64,000 nucleotides of DNA from NCBI RefSeq assembly GCF_019799905.1, contig NZ_JABGCI010000011.1:1-64000 (forward strand), written 5' to 3'. Positions within the stretch are counted from its first letter, which is position 1. Each line of letters opens with the position of its first letter. A model generated the notes under the pieces. The model did no database searches. It worked only from the letters and a program-made list of their open reading frames with translations, and had not been told where the DNA came from. The translations under genes and the position numbers were made by a program. Of this stretch, positions 41,250-48,767 are shown piece after piece. The stretch is from Trujillonella endophytica (lineage in GTDB: Bacteria > Actinomycetota > Actinomycetes > Mycobacteriales > Geodermatophilaceae).

Positions 41250-41777
41250 GTGACCACCGAGCAGACCACCACCGCGCAGGGCACCGACCTCGAGACCCTC
41301 ATCGACTCCTGCATCGCCAGCGCCGACAGCCGGTACGAGGACTGGGACGCCCTCGGCTTCCAGGCCGCCCAGGGCGGCGACCGCTTCAAGCGCGCGCAGA
41401 TCCGCTACATCGGCTCCGGTGCGACCGGCGACCACTCGGCCGACAGCCGGACCCTCCAGCCCGAGCACTTCACCTTCTCCAACATGAAGCTCCCGGCCGG
41501 CGCGGTGGGCCCCGAGCACACCCACCACGACGTCGAGGAGGTCTTCTTCGTCCTCGAGGGGAAGCTCGAGGTCGCCGTCCACGACGTCGAGGACGGCACG
41601 AAGGTGGCCAAGCGGGTCCTGGGCTACCGCGACCTCATCCGCGTGCCGGCGGGGGTGCCCCGCTCGCTGAAGAACGTGGGCGACACCGATGCGCTGTTCT
41701 GCGTCGTCATCGGCGCACCGAAGCCGCAGCTGCCGACCTACCCGCCGTCGTCGGAGATGTACGGCGTCAAGCGCTGA
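41250..41777 (+). CDS. Cupin-domain protein with altered metal site
   Basis: A 175-residue protein from GTG 41250, with GAGGAG 5 bases earlier. The single cupin_2 barrel has motif 1 as PEHTHHDVEEVFFVLEG, with candidate ligands His90, His92 and Glu96/97. In motif 2, YRDLIRVPAGVPRSLKNVG, the expected fourth ligand His is Arg138. The size is near that of 3-hydroxyanthranilate dioxygenase, but that enzyme's motifs are not obvious. It might bind metal with three protein ligands, act as an isomerase or epimerase, or sense a ligand. It lies inside the operon between RidA and the reductase, with small gaps. A role in ring-cleavage-product turnover is possible but unproven. Confidence 0.75.
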   Translation: MTTEQTTTAQGTDLETLIDSCIASADSRYEDWDALGFQAAQGGDRFKRAQIRYIGSGATGDHSADSRTLQPEHFTFSNMKLPAGAVGPEHTHHDVEEVFFVLEGKLEVAVHDVEDGTKVAKRVLGYRDLIRVPAGVPRSLKNVGDTDALFCVVIGAPKPQLPTYPPSSEMYGVKR

Positions 41778-41819
41778 CCCGCGCCTGAACCACACGACAC
41801 AGAGCTGGGGAGTCCGGGC

Positions 41820-42791
41820 ATGGAGAGGAACCTCGCGGGCGAGGACGGGCGGCACACGCTGCGCGTCCAGCAGAAGACCTGGGAGGCCGACGGCATCACG
41901 AGCGTGACGCTGGTCGACCCCGCGGGCGGCGCCCTGCCCACCTGGAAGCCGGGTGCGCACCTGGCCCTGCACCTGCCGAACGGGCTGGTGCGCGAGTACT
42001 CGCTGTGCTCGGACCCCTCGGACTCGACCCGGTGGACGGTCGCGGTGCTGCGCACCCCCGACTCGCGTGGGGGCAGCAGCCACATCCACGACGCCCTGCC
42101 GGTCGGCGCGCACATCGCCGTCGACGGGCCGCGGAACGCCTTCCACCTGGAGGAGGCGCCCAAGCACTTCCTCATCGCGGGCGGCATCGGGATCACGCCG
42201 ATCATCACCATGGCCCGCGAGCTCGAGGCACGCGGCGCCGACTGGGCGATGCTCTACACCGGCCGCAGCCGGCAGACGATGGCGTTCCTGAGGGACGTCG
42301 AGACGCTGCCCCGCGAGCGGGTGCACGTACACGTCGACGAGGAGAACGGGCGCTACCCCGACCTCAAGGCGATCCTGCACAGCCAGGACCCGCGGACGCT
42401 CGTCTACTGCTGCGGCCCCACCCCGCTGATGGACGCCGTCGCCGAGGCGATGGAGGACCCGGCCCTGCTCCGGCTCGAGCGGTTCAAGGCGCCGGAGCGG
42501 GTCGTCCCCGAGGGGGAGACCGACCAGGCGTTCGACGTCGTCCTGCAGTCGACCGGCGAGCGCATCCCGGTCGGCCCCGAGACCTCGGTCCTGCAGGCGC
42601 TGGAGGACGCCGGCGTGCCGGTCCTGTCCTCCTGCACCGAGGGCATCTGCGGCACCTGCGAGACCGGGGTGATCAGCGGCGACGTCGACCACCGGGACTT
42701 CCTCCTGAGCCCGGAGGAGCACGAGGCCGCCGGGACGATGATGGTCTGCGTCTCCCGCTGTCGCGGCCGCGAGCTCGTCCTCGACCTCTGA
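41820..42791 (+). CDS. PDR/VanB-type ferredoxin-dependent oxidoreductase (Rieske oxygenase reductase)
   Basis: A 323-residue protein. An FMN/ferredoxin-reductase-like domain comes first (PGAHLALHLPNGLVREYSLC, with the flavin-binding RxYSL motif). The NAD domain follows (FLIAGGIGITPIITMARELE, CCGPTPLMDAVAEAM). A C-terminal plant-type 2Fe-2S domain has Cys in LSSCTEGICGTCETG and a final MMVCVSRCRG. This is the phthalate-dioxygenase-reductase/VanB order, in which NADH electrons go through FMN and 2Fe-2S to a Rieske oxygenase. The Rieske alpha subunit at 48768-49877 in the same operon is the likely partner; together they make a class IA two-component system. Confidence 0.92.
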   Translation: MERNLAGEDGRHTLRVQQKTWEADGITSVTLVDPAGGALPTWKPGAHLALHLPNGLVREYSLCSDPSDSTRWTVAVLRTPDSRGGSSHIHDALPVGAHIAVDGPRNAFHLEEAPKHFLIAGGIGITPIITMARELEARGADWAMLYTGRSRQTMAFLRDVETLPRERVHVHVDEENGRYPDLKAILHSQDPRTLVYCCGPTPLMDAVAEAMEDPALLRLERFKAPERVVPEGETDQAFDVVLQSTGERIPVGPETSVLQALEDAGVPVLSSCTEGICGTCETGVISGDVDHRDFLLSPEEHEAAGTMMVCVSRCRGRELVLDL

Positions 42792-42792
42792 T

Positions 42793-42858
42793 GAAGGACC
42801 CCGTCCTCCTCACCCCTCGCGAGCTCGGGGCGAGCCTCTGGACGGGGCCGCTCCAGCA
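42793..42858 (+). repeat. Intergenic repeat, copy 1
   Basis: It starts two bases after the reductase stop with AAGGACCCCGTCCTCCTCAC, then CTCGCGAGCTCGGGGCGAG and CTCTGGACGGGGCC. A related unit lies at 46236-46290, also directly after a stop codon and before a ribosome-binding site. It probably belongs to a dispersed intergenic repeat family; the inner CGAGCTCG is palindromic. Confidence 0.6.
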
Positions 42859-42876
42859 CCTCACCAAGGAGAAGTC

Positions 42877-43890
42877 ATGAGCACCGACCGCATGCACTAC
42901 GCCGACGAGCCGGTCGTCCGGCTGCGGGCCCTGCGCTCGGTCACCCTCGGGGTGCCCGACCCGGTGACCTCGAAGGACTTCTACAGCGAGGCGTGGGGCC
43001 TCGGGCTCAGCGACGCCGACACCGACCGCTTCTGGCTGCGCGGCACCGGCGAGGAGCACCACGTCCTCGAGCTGCAGAAGGCCGAGCAGAACTCCCTCGG
43101 CGGGGTCAGCTTCGCCGTCGGCACCCGCCGGGAGATCGACGACGCCGCCCGCCGGCTGAGCGACCTCGGCGTCCCCCTGCTGCGCGAGCCCGGCCCGTAC
43201 GACGACGCCGCCGGCGGCTACGGCCTGGCCCTGGTCGACCCCGAGGGCCGCGTGGTCGAGCTGGCCGCCGACGTGCACGCCGTCGTCCGCCAGGACCAGG
43301 GCGGGTACTCCGCACTGCCGAAGAAGCTCGCCCACGTCGTCCTCAACACCGTCGACATCGACCGCGCCACCGCCTTCTACTGCCAGGTGCTGGGCATGCG
43401 GATCTCCGACTGGTCCGAGCACCAGATGTCGTTCCTGCGCTGCAACCCCGAGCACCACGTCATCGCCTTCAACCAGGCGCCGTGGACGTCGGTCAACCAC
43501 GTCGCCTACGAGATGGCGTCGGTCGACCACTTCATGCGCGGCATCGGCAGCCTCAAGGCGCACGGCGTCACGCCGCAGTGGGGGCCGGGCCGGCACGGCC
43601 CCGGCGACAACACGTTCTCCTACTACACCGACCCCGCCCAGCTGGTCTGCGAGTACACCTCCGAGGTCATCCAGGTCGACGAGGACTCCTGGCTGTGCCG
43701 CACCTGGCGCCGCACCCCGGAGCTGTCCGACCAGTGGCGCACCGCCGGCCCGCCCAGCACGTCGGTCCGCTCGGCCATGGCCGGGATCCCCGACGCCGGG
43801 GCCCGCGCGCTCGTCGACGCCAAGCCGGACTACTTCCTGCCCGTCGCCGAGGACAACGGCGCCGGCCTCGGGGTCGGGGTCGAGGCCTGA
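42877..43890 (+). CDS. VOC-family extradiol-type ring-cleavage dioxygenase
   Basis: A 337-residue two-domain glyoxalase-fold protein, like catechol 2,3-dioxygenases. The C-terminal domain carries a complete 2-His-1-carboxylate set in order: His153 (KLAHVVLNT), His208 (SVNHVAYEM) and Glu259 (VCEYTSEV). The N-terminal domain (residues about 15-140) has no metal set, as usual. The C-terminal 40 residues are unusual, with PDAGARALVDAKPDYFLPVA. Type I extradiol enzymes cleave catechols, aminophenols or hydroxypyridine-like diols next to the hydroxyls. It follows the repeat and has AAGGAG before the ATG. It adjoins the alpha/beta hydrolase, a frequent partner for meta-cleavage products. Confidence 0.88.
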   Translation: MSTDRMHYADEPVVRLRALRSVTLGVPDPVTSKDFYSEAWGLGLSDADTDRFWLRGTGEEHHVLELQKAEQNSLGGVSFAVGTRREIDDAARRLSDLGVPLLREPGPYDDAAGGYGLALVDPEGRVVELAADVHAVVRQDQGGYSALPKKLAHVVLNTVDIDRATAFYCQVLGMRISDWSEHQMSFLRCNPEHHVIAFNQAPWTSVNHVAYEMASVDHFMRGIGSLKAHGVTPQWGPGRHGPGDNTFSYYTDPAQLVCEYTSEVIQVDEDSWLCRTWRRTPELSDQWRTAGPPSTSVRSAMAGIPDAGARALVDAKPDYFLPVAEDNGAGLGVGVEA

Positions 43891-43891
43891 C

Positions 43892-44683
43892 GTGTCCGCT
43901 CCCGCCCGCACCCGCCTGGCCGGAGGGCTCGCCGTCACCGACGAGGGGACCGGCCGCCCGGTCCTCCTGCTGCACGGCATCGGCGGCAGCGCGGCCTCCT
44001 GCGCCGGCCTGGCCGGTGAGCTGGCCGTCGCCGGCGCCCGGGCGATCGCCTGGGACGCCCCCGGGTACGGGGAGTCGGCCGACCCGGCCGGCCCGGCCGA
44101 CGTCGACTACCCCGCCCGGGTGCTGGCGCTGCTGGACGAGCTGGGGCTGGACCGGGTCGACCTGTTCGGCACCTCCTGGGGCGGCGTGATCGCCACGCTG
44201 GTCGCGGCCCGGCACCCCGAGCGGGTCCGCACCCTCGTGCTGGCCGACTCGACCCGCGGGTCGGGGACCGCCCCGGAGAAGGCGGCGGCGATGCGGGCGC
44301 GCGCCACCGAGCTGGCCGAGCAGGGCGCCCGGGCCTTCGCCGCCGCCCGCGCCCCGCGGCTGGTGGCGCCCCGCTGCGACGCCGGCACCGCCGACGCCGT
44401 CCGCGACGAGATGGCGCGGGTGCGGCTGCCCGGCTACGCCGCCGCCGCCGACTTCATGGCGGACACCGACACCGCCGCCCTGCTGCCGGCCATCGCGGTG
44501 CCGACGCTGGTGCTGGTCGGCGAGCACGACGTCGTCACCGGCGTCGAGGAGTCGCGGCTGCTGGCCGACCGCATCCCCGGTGCCCGGCTCGTGGTCGTCC
44601 CCGGGGCCGGGCACGCCGCGCTCACCGAGAAGCCCACCGAGGTCGCCCGCGCGGTGCTGGACCTGTGGGCGGTGGCCCCGTGA
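43892..44683 (+). CDS. Alpha/beta hydrolase (meta-cleavage product hydrolase-like)
   Basis: A 263-residue protein from GTG 43892, one base after the dioxygenase stop. Motifs are the oxyanion region LLLHGIGGSAA, the nucleophile elbow DLFGTSWGGVIATL (Ser in G-T-S-W-G), the acid in LVLVGEHDVVTGVEES and the final His in VPGAGHAALTEKP. The catalytic triad is therefore complete. The arrangement resembles MhpC/BphD-type C-C hydrolases. It may hydrolyse the ring-fission product or a lactone. It overlaps the SDR gene by 4 bases. Confidence 0.85.
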   Translation: MSAPARTRLAGGLAVTDEGTGRPVLLLHGIGGSAASCAGLAGELAVAGARAIAWDAPGYGESADPAGPADVDYPARVLALLDELGLDRVDLFGTSWGGVIATLVAARHPERVRTLVLADSTRGSGTAPEKAAAMRARATELAEQGARAFAAARAPRLVAPRCDAGTADAVRDEMARVRLPGYAAAADFMADTDTAALLPAIAVPTLVLVGEHDVVTGVEESRLLADRIPGARLVVVPGAGHAALTEKPTEVARAVLDLWAVAP

Positions 44684-45423
44684 GCCGCCTGGCCGTGGTG
44701 ACCGGCGCCGCCCGCGGGCTGGGCCGGGTGATCGCCGAGACCCTCGCCGCGCAGGGGGACCGGCTGGTCCTCGGCGACATCCGCGGTGAGCTCCTCGAGC
44801 AGACCGCCGCCGAGCTGCGGGCCGGCGGCGCCGAGGTGCACGCGCTCGACCTGGACATCGCCGAGCCGCGGTCGGTGGCCGCCCTGGCCGAGGCCACCGA
44901 GTCGCTGGGCGGCGTCGACGTCCTGGTCAACAACGCCGCCCTGGCCGACGGGGTCGGGGGCGACGCGTTCTGGGAGCTCGACGTCGAGGCCTTCCGCCGG
45001 ATCATGACCGTCAACGCCCTCGGCACCTGGCAGGTGGCGGCCCGGCTGGTCCCGCAGATGCTGGACAAGGGGGCGGGCGCGATCGTCAACGTCGCCTCCG
45101 ACACCGCGATCTACGGCTCCCCGCGGCTGGTGCACTACGTCGGTTCCAAGGGCGCGGTCATGGCGATGACCCGGACGATGGCCCGCGACGCCGGTCCGCA
45201 CGGCGTCCGCGTCAACGCCGTGGCCCCCGGGCTGATCCGGGTCGAGGCGACCGAGACCGTCCCGGACCACCGCTACCAGCTCTACGCCGACAACCGCGTG
45301 CTGCCGCGCGAGCAGACGCCGCAGGACGTCGCCGACCTCGTCGCCTACCTGCTCTCGGACAAGGCGGGCTTCATCACCGGCCAGGTCGTGGCCGTCGACG
45401 GCGGTTTCGTGATGCCGCAGTGA
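44680..45423 (+). CDS. Short-chain dehydrogenase/reductase
   Basis: A 247-residue classical SDR from GTG 44680. The cofactor motif is VVTGAARGLGRVIAE, followed by LVNNAALAD. The catalytic Ser is in IVNVASDTAIYG and the Tyr-x-x-x-Lys in LVHYVGSKGAVMA; the closing strand FITGQVVAVDGGFVMPQ is typical. The cofactor is probably NAD, since an acidic residue follows beta-2 (LVLGDIRGE). It would oxidise a cis-dihydrodiol or hydroxy-acid intermediate. It is complete, in contrast to the next SDR in the operon. Confidence 0.9.
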   Translation: MSRLAVVTGAARGLGRVIAETLAAQGDRLVLGDIRGELLEQTAAELRAGGAEVHALDLDIAEPRSVAALAEATESLGGVDVLVNNAALADGVGGDAFWELDVEAFRRIMTVNALGTWQVAARLVPQMLDKGAGAIVNVASDTAIYGSPRLVHYVGSKGAVMAMTRTMARDAGPHGVRVNAVAPGLIRVEATETVPDHRYQLYADNRVLPREQTPQDVADLVAYLLSDKAGFITGQVVAVDGGFVMPQ

Positions 45424-45450
45424 CCGCACGGACCGAGGAGGAGGGCTGAC

Positions 45451-46233
45451 ATGGACCTGCAGCTGAGCGGGCGCACCGTCGTCGTCACCGGGGCGAGCTC
45501 CGGCGTCGGCCTGGCCACCACGCGCCTCCTCGTCGAGGAGGGGGCCGACGTCGTCGCCTCGGCCCGCGACCTGGACCGCCTCCAGCAGGCCGTCGGCGCG
45601 CTGCCCGGCCCCGGCAAGGTGCACGCCGTCTCCTGCGACGTCGTCGACCGCGCGTCGGTCGAGGCGATGGTCGCCGAGGGCGTCGAGGTGTTCGGCGGGG
45701 TGGACGGCGTGGTGTGCAACGCCGGCCGCTCGCTCATGGCGCCCATCACCGAGACCACGGACGACCAGATCCGCGAGGAGCTGGACCTCAAGGTCTTCGG
45801 CGCGTGGAACGTCGTCCGCGCCGCCCGCCCGCACCTGGCCGCCTCCGACGTCGCCTCCGTGGTCAACGTCAACGCGATCCTGGCCAAGCAGCCGGAGGCG
45901 CGGCTGGCGATCACCTCCGCGGCCCGCGCCGCCCTGCTCAACCTGACCCGCACGCTGTCGGCGGAGCTCGGACCCGAGGGCATCCGGGTCAACTCGGTCG
46001 CCCTGGGCCTCGTCGACACCGGCCAGTGGCGCCGCCGCTACGAGGCGGCCGGCACCGGCCAGAGCTACGAGGAGTGGAGCGCGGAGATCGCGGCCGACCG
46101 CGGCATCGCGCTGGGCCGCTTCGGCCGCGCCGAGGAGGTCGCCTTCCCGATCGTCTCGCTCCTGTCGCCCCTGTCCTCCTACTGCACCGGCGCCACCATC
46201 GACGTCGGTGGCGGCGTCTCCCGCTACATCTGA
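45451..46233 (+). CDS. SDR-fold protein lacking the catalytic residues
   Basis: A 260-residue protein with a normal cofactor-binding start (VVVTGASSGVGLATTRLLVE) and NAG motif (VVCNAGRSLMAP). The catalytic positions are replaced. The Ser site in VVNVNAILAK is Ala142, and the Tyr-x-x-x-Lys site in RLAITSAARAALL is Thr155...Arg159. The C-terminal DVGGGVSRYI and substrate loop remain. Either it binds cofactor or substrate without classic SDR chemistry, serves as a non-catalytic partner of the SDR just upstream, or uses a different mechanism. The codon pattern is as healthy as in its neighbours, so it does not look like a decaying gene. Confidence 0.85.
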   Translation: MDLQLSGRTVVVTGASSGVGLATTRLLVEEGADVVASARDLDRLQQAVGALPGPGKVHAVSCDVVDRASVEAMVAEGVEVFGGVDGVVCNAGRSLMAPITETTDDQIREELDLKVFGAWNVVRAARPHLAASDVASVVNVNAILAKQPEARLAITSAARAALLNLTRTLSAELGPEGIRVNSVALGLVDTGQWRRRYEAAGTGQSYEEWSAEIAADRGIALGRFGRAEEVAFPIVSLLSPLSSYCTGATIDVGGGVSRYI

Positions 46234-46235
46234 GT

Positions 46236-46290
46236 AAGGACCCCCGTGCCCCCCACCACTCACGAGCTCGCGGCGGGGCCCTGCACGAGG
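46236..46290 (+). repeat. Intergenic repeat, copy 2
   Basis: It begins three bases after the SDR stop with AAGGACCCCCGTGCCCCCCAC, then CTCACGAGCTCGCGGCGGGG and CCCTGC. It aligns with the 42793-42858 unit over most of its length. Confidence 0.6.
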
Positions 46291-46310
46291 GCCGGCCGAA
46301 GGAAGGTCTC

Positions 46311-47987
46311 ATGACCAGCACCGAACGTCCGCCCACCGGCGGCGACGTCCTCGTCGCCGTCATGAAGCGGCACGGCATCGACACCGCCTTCGGCGTGATC
46401 AGCGTGCACAACCTGCCGCTGGTCGAGGCGGTGGCCCGCGAGCTGCGCTTCGTCGAGATGCGCCACGAGGCCGCCGTCGTCAACGCCGCCGACGGGTACG
46501 CCCGCGCCACCGGCCGCATCGGGGTCGCACTCACCAGCACCGGCACCGGAGCGGGCAACGCCGCCGGCTCGATGATCGAGGCGCTCACGGCCGGCAGCCG
46601 CGTCCTGCACGTCACCGGCCAGATCGACAGCGAGCACTACGACCCCTCGGCGCCGGGCTCGGCCCGCGGGGTCATCCACGAGTTCCCCGGCCAGCGGAAG
46701 ATGCTGGAGGCGATCTCGGCGTTCGCCGCGACCGTCCCGTCGGCGGACCGCGCGGAGGCCACCCTCGAGGAGGCGATCGCCGCCATCACGGGCACGCCGA
46801 GCGGCCCGGCGAGCGTCGAGTGGCCGTCGGACCTGCAGTACCTCGCCCGGCCGGACGACCAGCAGCCGTACACCGCCGGGCCGGCCTCCGTGCCGCACCC
46901 GGCCGACGACGCCCTCGACGCCGCCGCCGCGCTGCTCGCCGCCGCGCACCGCCCGCTGCTGTGGGTCGGCGGTGGCGCGGCCGCCGCGCCCGCGGAGCTC
47001 GCCGAGCTCGTCCACCGGCTCGGCGCCGGCGTGCTGACCAGCAACTCCGGGCGGGCGATCGTCCCCGAGGACGATGCCCTGGTCATCGGCAACTTCGCCA
47101 GCACCCCGGCCGTCGCCCCGCTGCTCGCGGAGGCGGACCTGCTGCTCACCGTCGGCACCCACTTCCGGTCCAACGAGACGAAGAGCTACGCCCTCGAGCT
47201 GCCCAAGCGGCACGTCCAGATCGACGTCGACCCCGCCGCCGTCGGCCGGGTGTACCCCGCCGAGGTCGGTCTGGTCGGCGACGCCCGGGCGGTGCTGGCC
47301 GCGCTGCTGGAGCGGCTGCCGTCGGTCGCGACCGAGGCCGGCTGGTCCGACCGGGTGACGGCGGTGCGCGAGCAGGTGCGCGCCGACCTGTCGGCCTACA
47401 TCGGCGGGTACGCCGAGATCTGCTCCGGCCTGCGCACGGTGCTGCCCCGGGAGTCCGTCGTCGCCCGCGACGTCACCATCCCGTCCAGCCAGTGGGGCAA
47501 CCGCCTGCTCGAGTTCTACGACCGGCGCTCCAACGTGTTCCCGCTCGGCGGCGGCATCGGCCAGGGCCTGGCCATGGGCATCGGCGCGGCGGTCGGCCGG
47601 CCGGAGTCCCCGACCGTCGTCATGGCCGGCGACGGCGGTCTGGCCGTGCACCTCGGTGAGCTCGCGTCGCTGTGCGGCACCGGCGCGTGGGTCGTCGTCC
47701 TCGTCTTCAACGACGGCGGCTACGGCGTCCTGCGGAACATGCAGCGGGCCAACGGCTTCGACGTCACCGGCGTGGACCTGTTCACCCCCGACTTCGGCAA
47801 GCTCGCCGCCTCCCTGGCCATGCCGTACTGGCTGGTCCAGGGCCCCGGCCGGTTCGAGGAGGTGCTGGGCGAGGCCGTCGCGGCCCGCCGGCCGGTGCTC
47901 GTCGAGGTCGACGTGACCGCGCTCGACCCCGTGCCGGGCGCCTTCACCCCGCCCGTGCACATCCCGACCCCGGAAGGGAGTCACTGA
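46311..47987 (+). CDS. Thiamine-diphosphate-dependent decarboxylase/carboligase-like enzyme
   Basis: A 558-residue protein with the three ThDP-enzyme domains. The PYR domain has the catalytic Glu in FVEMRHEAAVVNAADGYAR. The central domain is residues about 190-330. The PP domain has VVMAGDGGLAVHLGELASL and the Mg/ThDP tail VLVFNDGGYGVLRNM. The layout is that of acetolactate synthase, benzoylformate decarboxylase and related 2-oxo-acid decarboxylases; the particular reaction cannot be read. It might decarboxylate a 2-oxo acid produced by ring cleavage. GGAAGG lies 5 bases before the ATG. It sits after the second copy of the intergenic repeat. Confidence 0.88.
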   Translation: MTSTERPPTGGDVLVAVMKRHGIDTAFGVISVHNLPLVEAVARELRFVEMRHEAAVVNAADGYARATGRIGVALTSTGTGAGNAAGSMIEALTAGSRVLHVTGQIDSEHYDPSAPGSARGVIHEFPGQRKMLEAISAFAATVPSADRAEATLEEAIAAITGTPSGPASVEWPSDLQYLARPDDQQPYTAGPASVPHPADDALDAAAALLAAAHRPLLWVGGGAAAAPAELAELVHRLGAGVLTSNSGRAIVPEDDALVIGNFASTPAVAPLLAEADLLLTVGTHFRSNETKSYALELPKRHVQIDVDPAAVGRVYPAEVGLVGDARAVLAALLERLPSVATEAGWSDRVTAVREQVRADLSAYIGGYAEICSGLRTVLPRESVVARDVTIPSSQWGNRLLEFYDRRSNVFPLGGGIGQGLAMGIGAAVGRPESPTVVMAGDGGLAVHLGELASLCGTGAWVVVLVFNDGGYGVLRNMQRANGFDVTGVDLFTPDFGKLAASLAMPYWLVQGPGRFEEVLGEAVAARRPVLVEVDVTALDPVPGAFTPPVHIPTPEGSH

Positions 47988-47988
47988 C

Positions 47989-48555
47989 ATGCCCGTCGAC
48001 GACGAGCTGAGCGCGGGCGTCCTCTGCCTGCGGTCCGGCGGCGAGCCCACCGACTGGTTCCTGGACCAGGTGCACGCCCTGGGCGCGGTCGAGTGGGGTG
48101 CCGACGGCGACCCCGGCGACGACGACTGGCTCGCCCAGGCGGCCGGCGCGATCACCCGGCACGCGGCAGGAGGCCCGGTGCACGTCCTCGCCGCGGGGAC
48201 GGCGGTGCCGCGGGCGCTGCTGCTGGCGGCGCGACACCCCGAGCTGGTGGTCAGCGTCCTGGCCGCCGACCCCGAGGTCGACGAGGCCGACCCGGCCTAC
48301 TGGGAGGTCCTGCGCCAGGTGCAGGTCCCGACGCTCGTCGTCGTGGCCGCGCCCCGCCCCGACACCGACACCTCCATGGCGCAGACCGTCGCCGGCGGCG
48401 TCCCCAACGGCGTGATGGTGATCGTCGACGGCACCGCCGCCCCGGTCCACCGCAGCAACCCCCGCTCGTTCACCGAGTGGGTCACCGCGTTCATGTCCAT
48501 CGCCGAGGGGCTCTCGTCCCTCGTGCCCCCGGCCAGGGAGGAAGCGCATGCCTGA
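47989..48555 (+). CDS. Degenerate alpha/beta-hydrolase-like protein without nucleophile
   Basis: A 188-residue protein starting two bases after the ThDP stop. The sequence keeps an alpha/beta-hydrolase rhythm: a nucleophile-elbow-like region HVLAAGTAVPRALLLAARHP, the strand IVVGE-like VPTLVVVAAPRPDTDTSM and a His-bearing end VHRSNPRSFTEWVTAFM. The G-x-S-x-G nucleophile is absent: residues 69-74 are AGTAVP, with Gly70 or Thr71 at the Ser position. It is also shorter than usual and lacks a lid. It may be a binding or scaffold protein. It overlaps the next gene by 8 bases, so synthesis is coupled. Confidence 0.65.
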   Translation: MPVDDELSAGVLCLRSGGEPTDWFLDQVHALGAVEWGADGDPGDDDWLAQAAGAITRHAAGGPVHVLAAGTAVPRALLLAARHPELVVSVLAADPEVDEADPAYWEVLRQVQVPTLVVVAAPRPDTDTSMAQTVAGGVPNGVMVIVDGTAAPVHRSNPRSFTEWVTAFMSIAEGLSSLVPPAREEAHA

Positions 48556-48766
48556 GCAGTACCTGGAAGAGCACCAGACGCACCCGCACCCCATCAGCCC
48601 GTACGAGATGAAGCTCTCCGGCGCGATCATGGAGGTCTTCGGGCGCGGTGTGCACGACCTGCCCGGCCTCGTCGAGGGCCTCAACGGGCTGGGCCTCAAC
48701 GCCCCCGACGGGGGCCCCTGGACCGCGGACTCGCTCCGCGCCGAGATGCGCCGACTGGGAGACTGA
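48548..48766 (+). CDS. Small recombinase-like helix-turn-helix domain protein
   Basis: A 72-residue protein: an acidic His-rich start (YLEEHQTHPHPISPYEMKL), then two predicted helices around SGAIMEVFGRGVHDLPGLVE and a closing TADSLRAEMRRLGD. The pattern GVHDLPGLVEGLNGLGLNAP with DGGPWTADSLR resembles the short HTH seen at the end of serine recombinases, which in databases gives the name recombinase-like HTH domain. No catalytic recombinase domain exists. It lies one base upstream of the Rieske oxygenase gene. A local regulator or an oxygenase accessory subunit are both possible. Confidence 0.65.
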   Translation: MPEQYLEEHQTHPHPISPYEMKLSGAIMEVFGRGVHDLPGLVEGLNGLGLNAPDGGPWTADSLRAEMRRLGD

Positions 48767-48767
48767 G

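Noticed and set aside
41250..41777. Assignment of the cupin as 3-hydroxyanthranilate 3,4-dioxygenase
   Set aside because: The length is similar, but the fourth metal ligand is Arg and the family's specific motifs are not visible, so only a general cupin call is supported.
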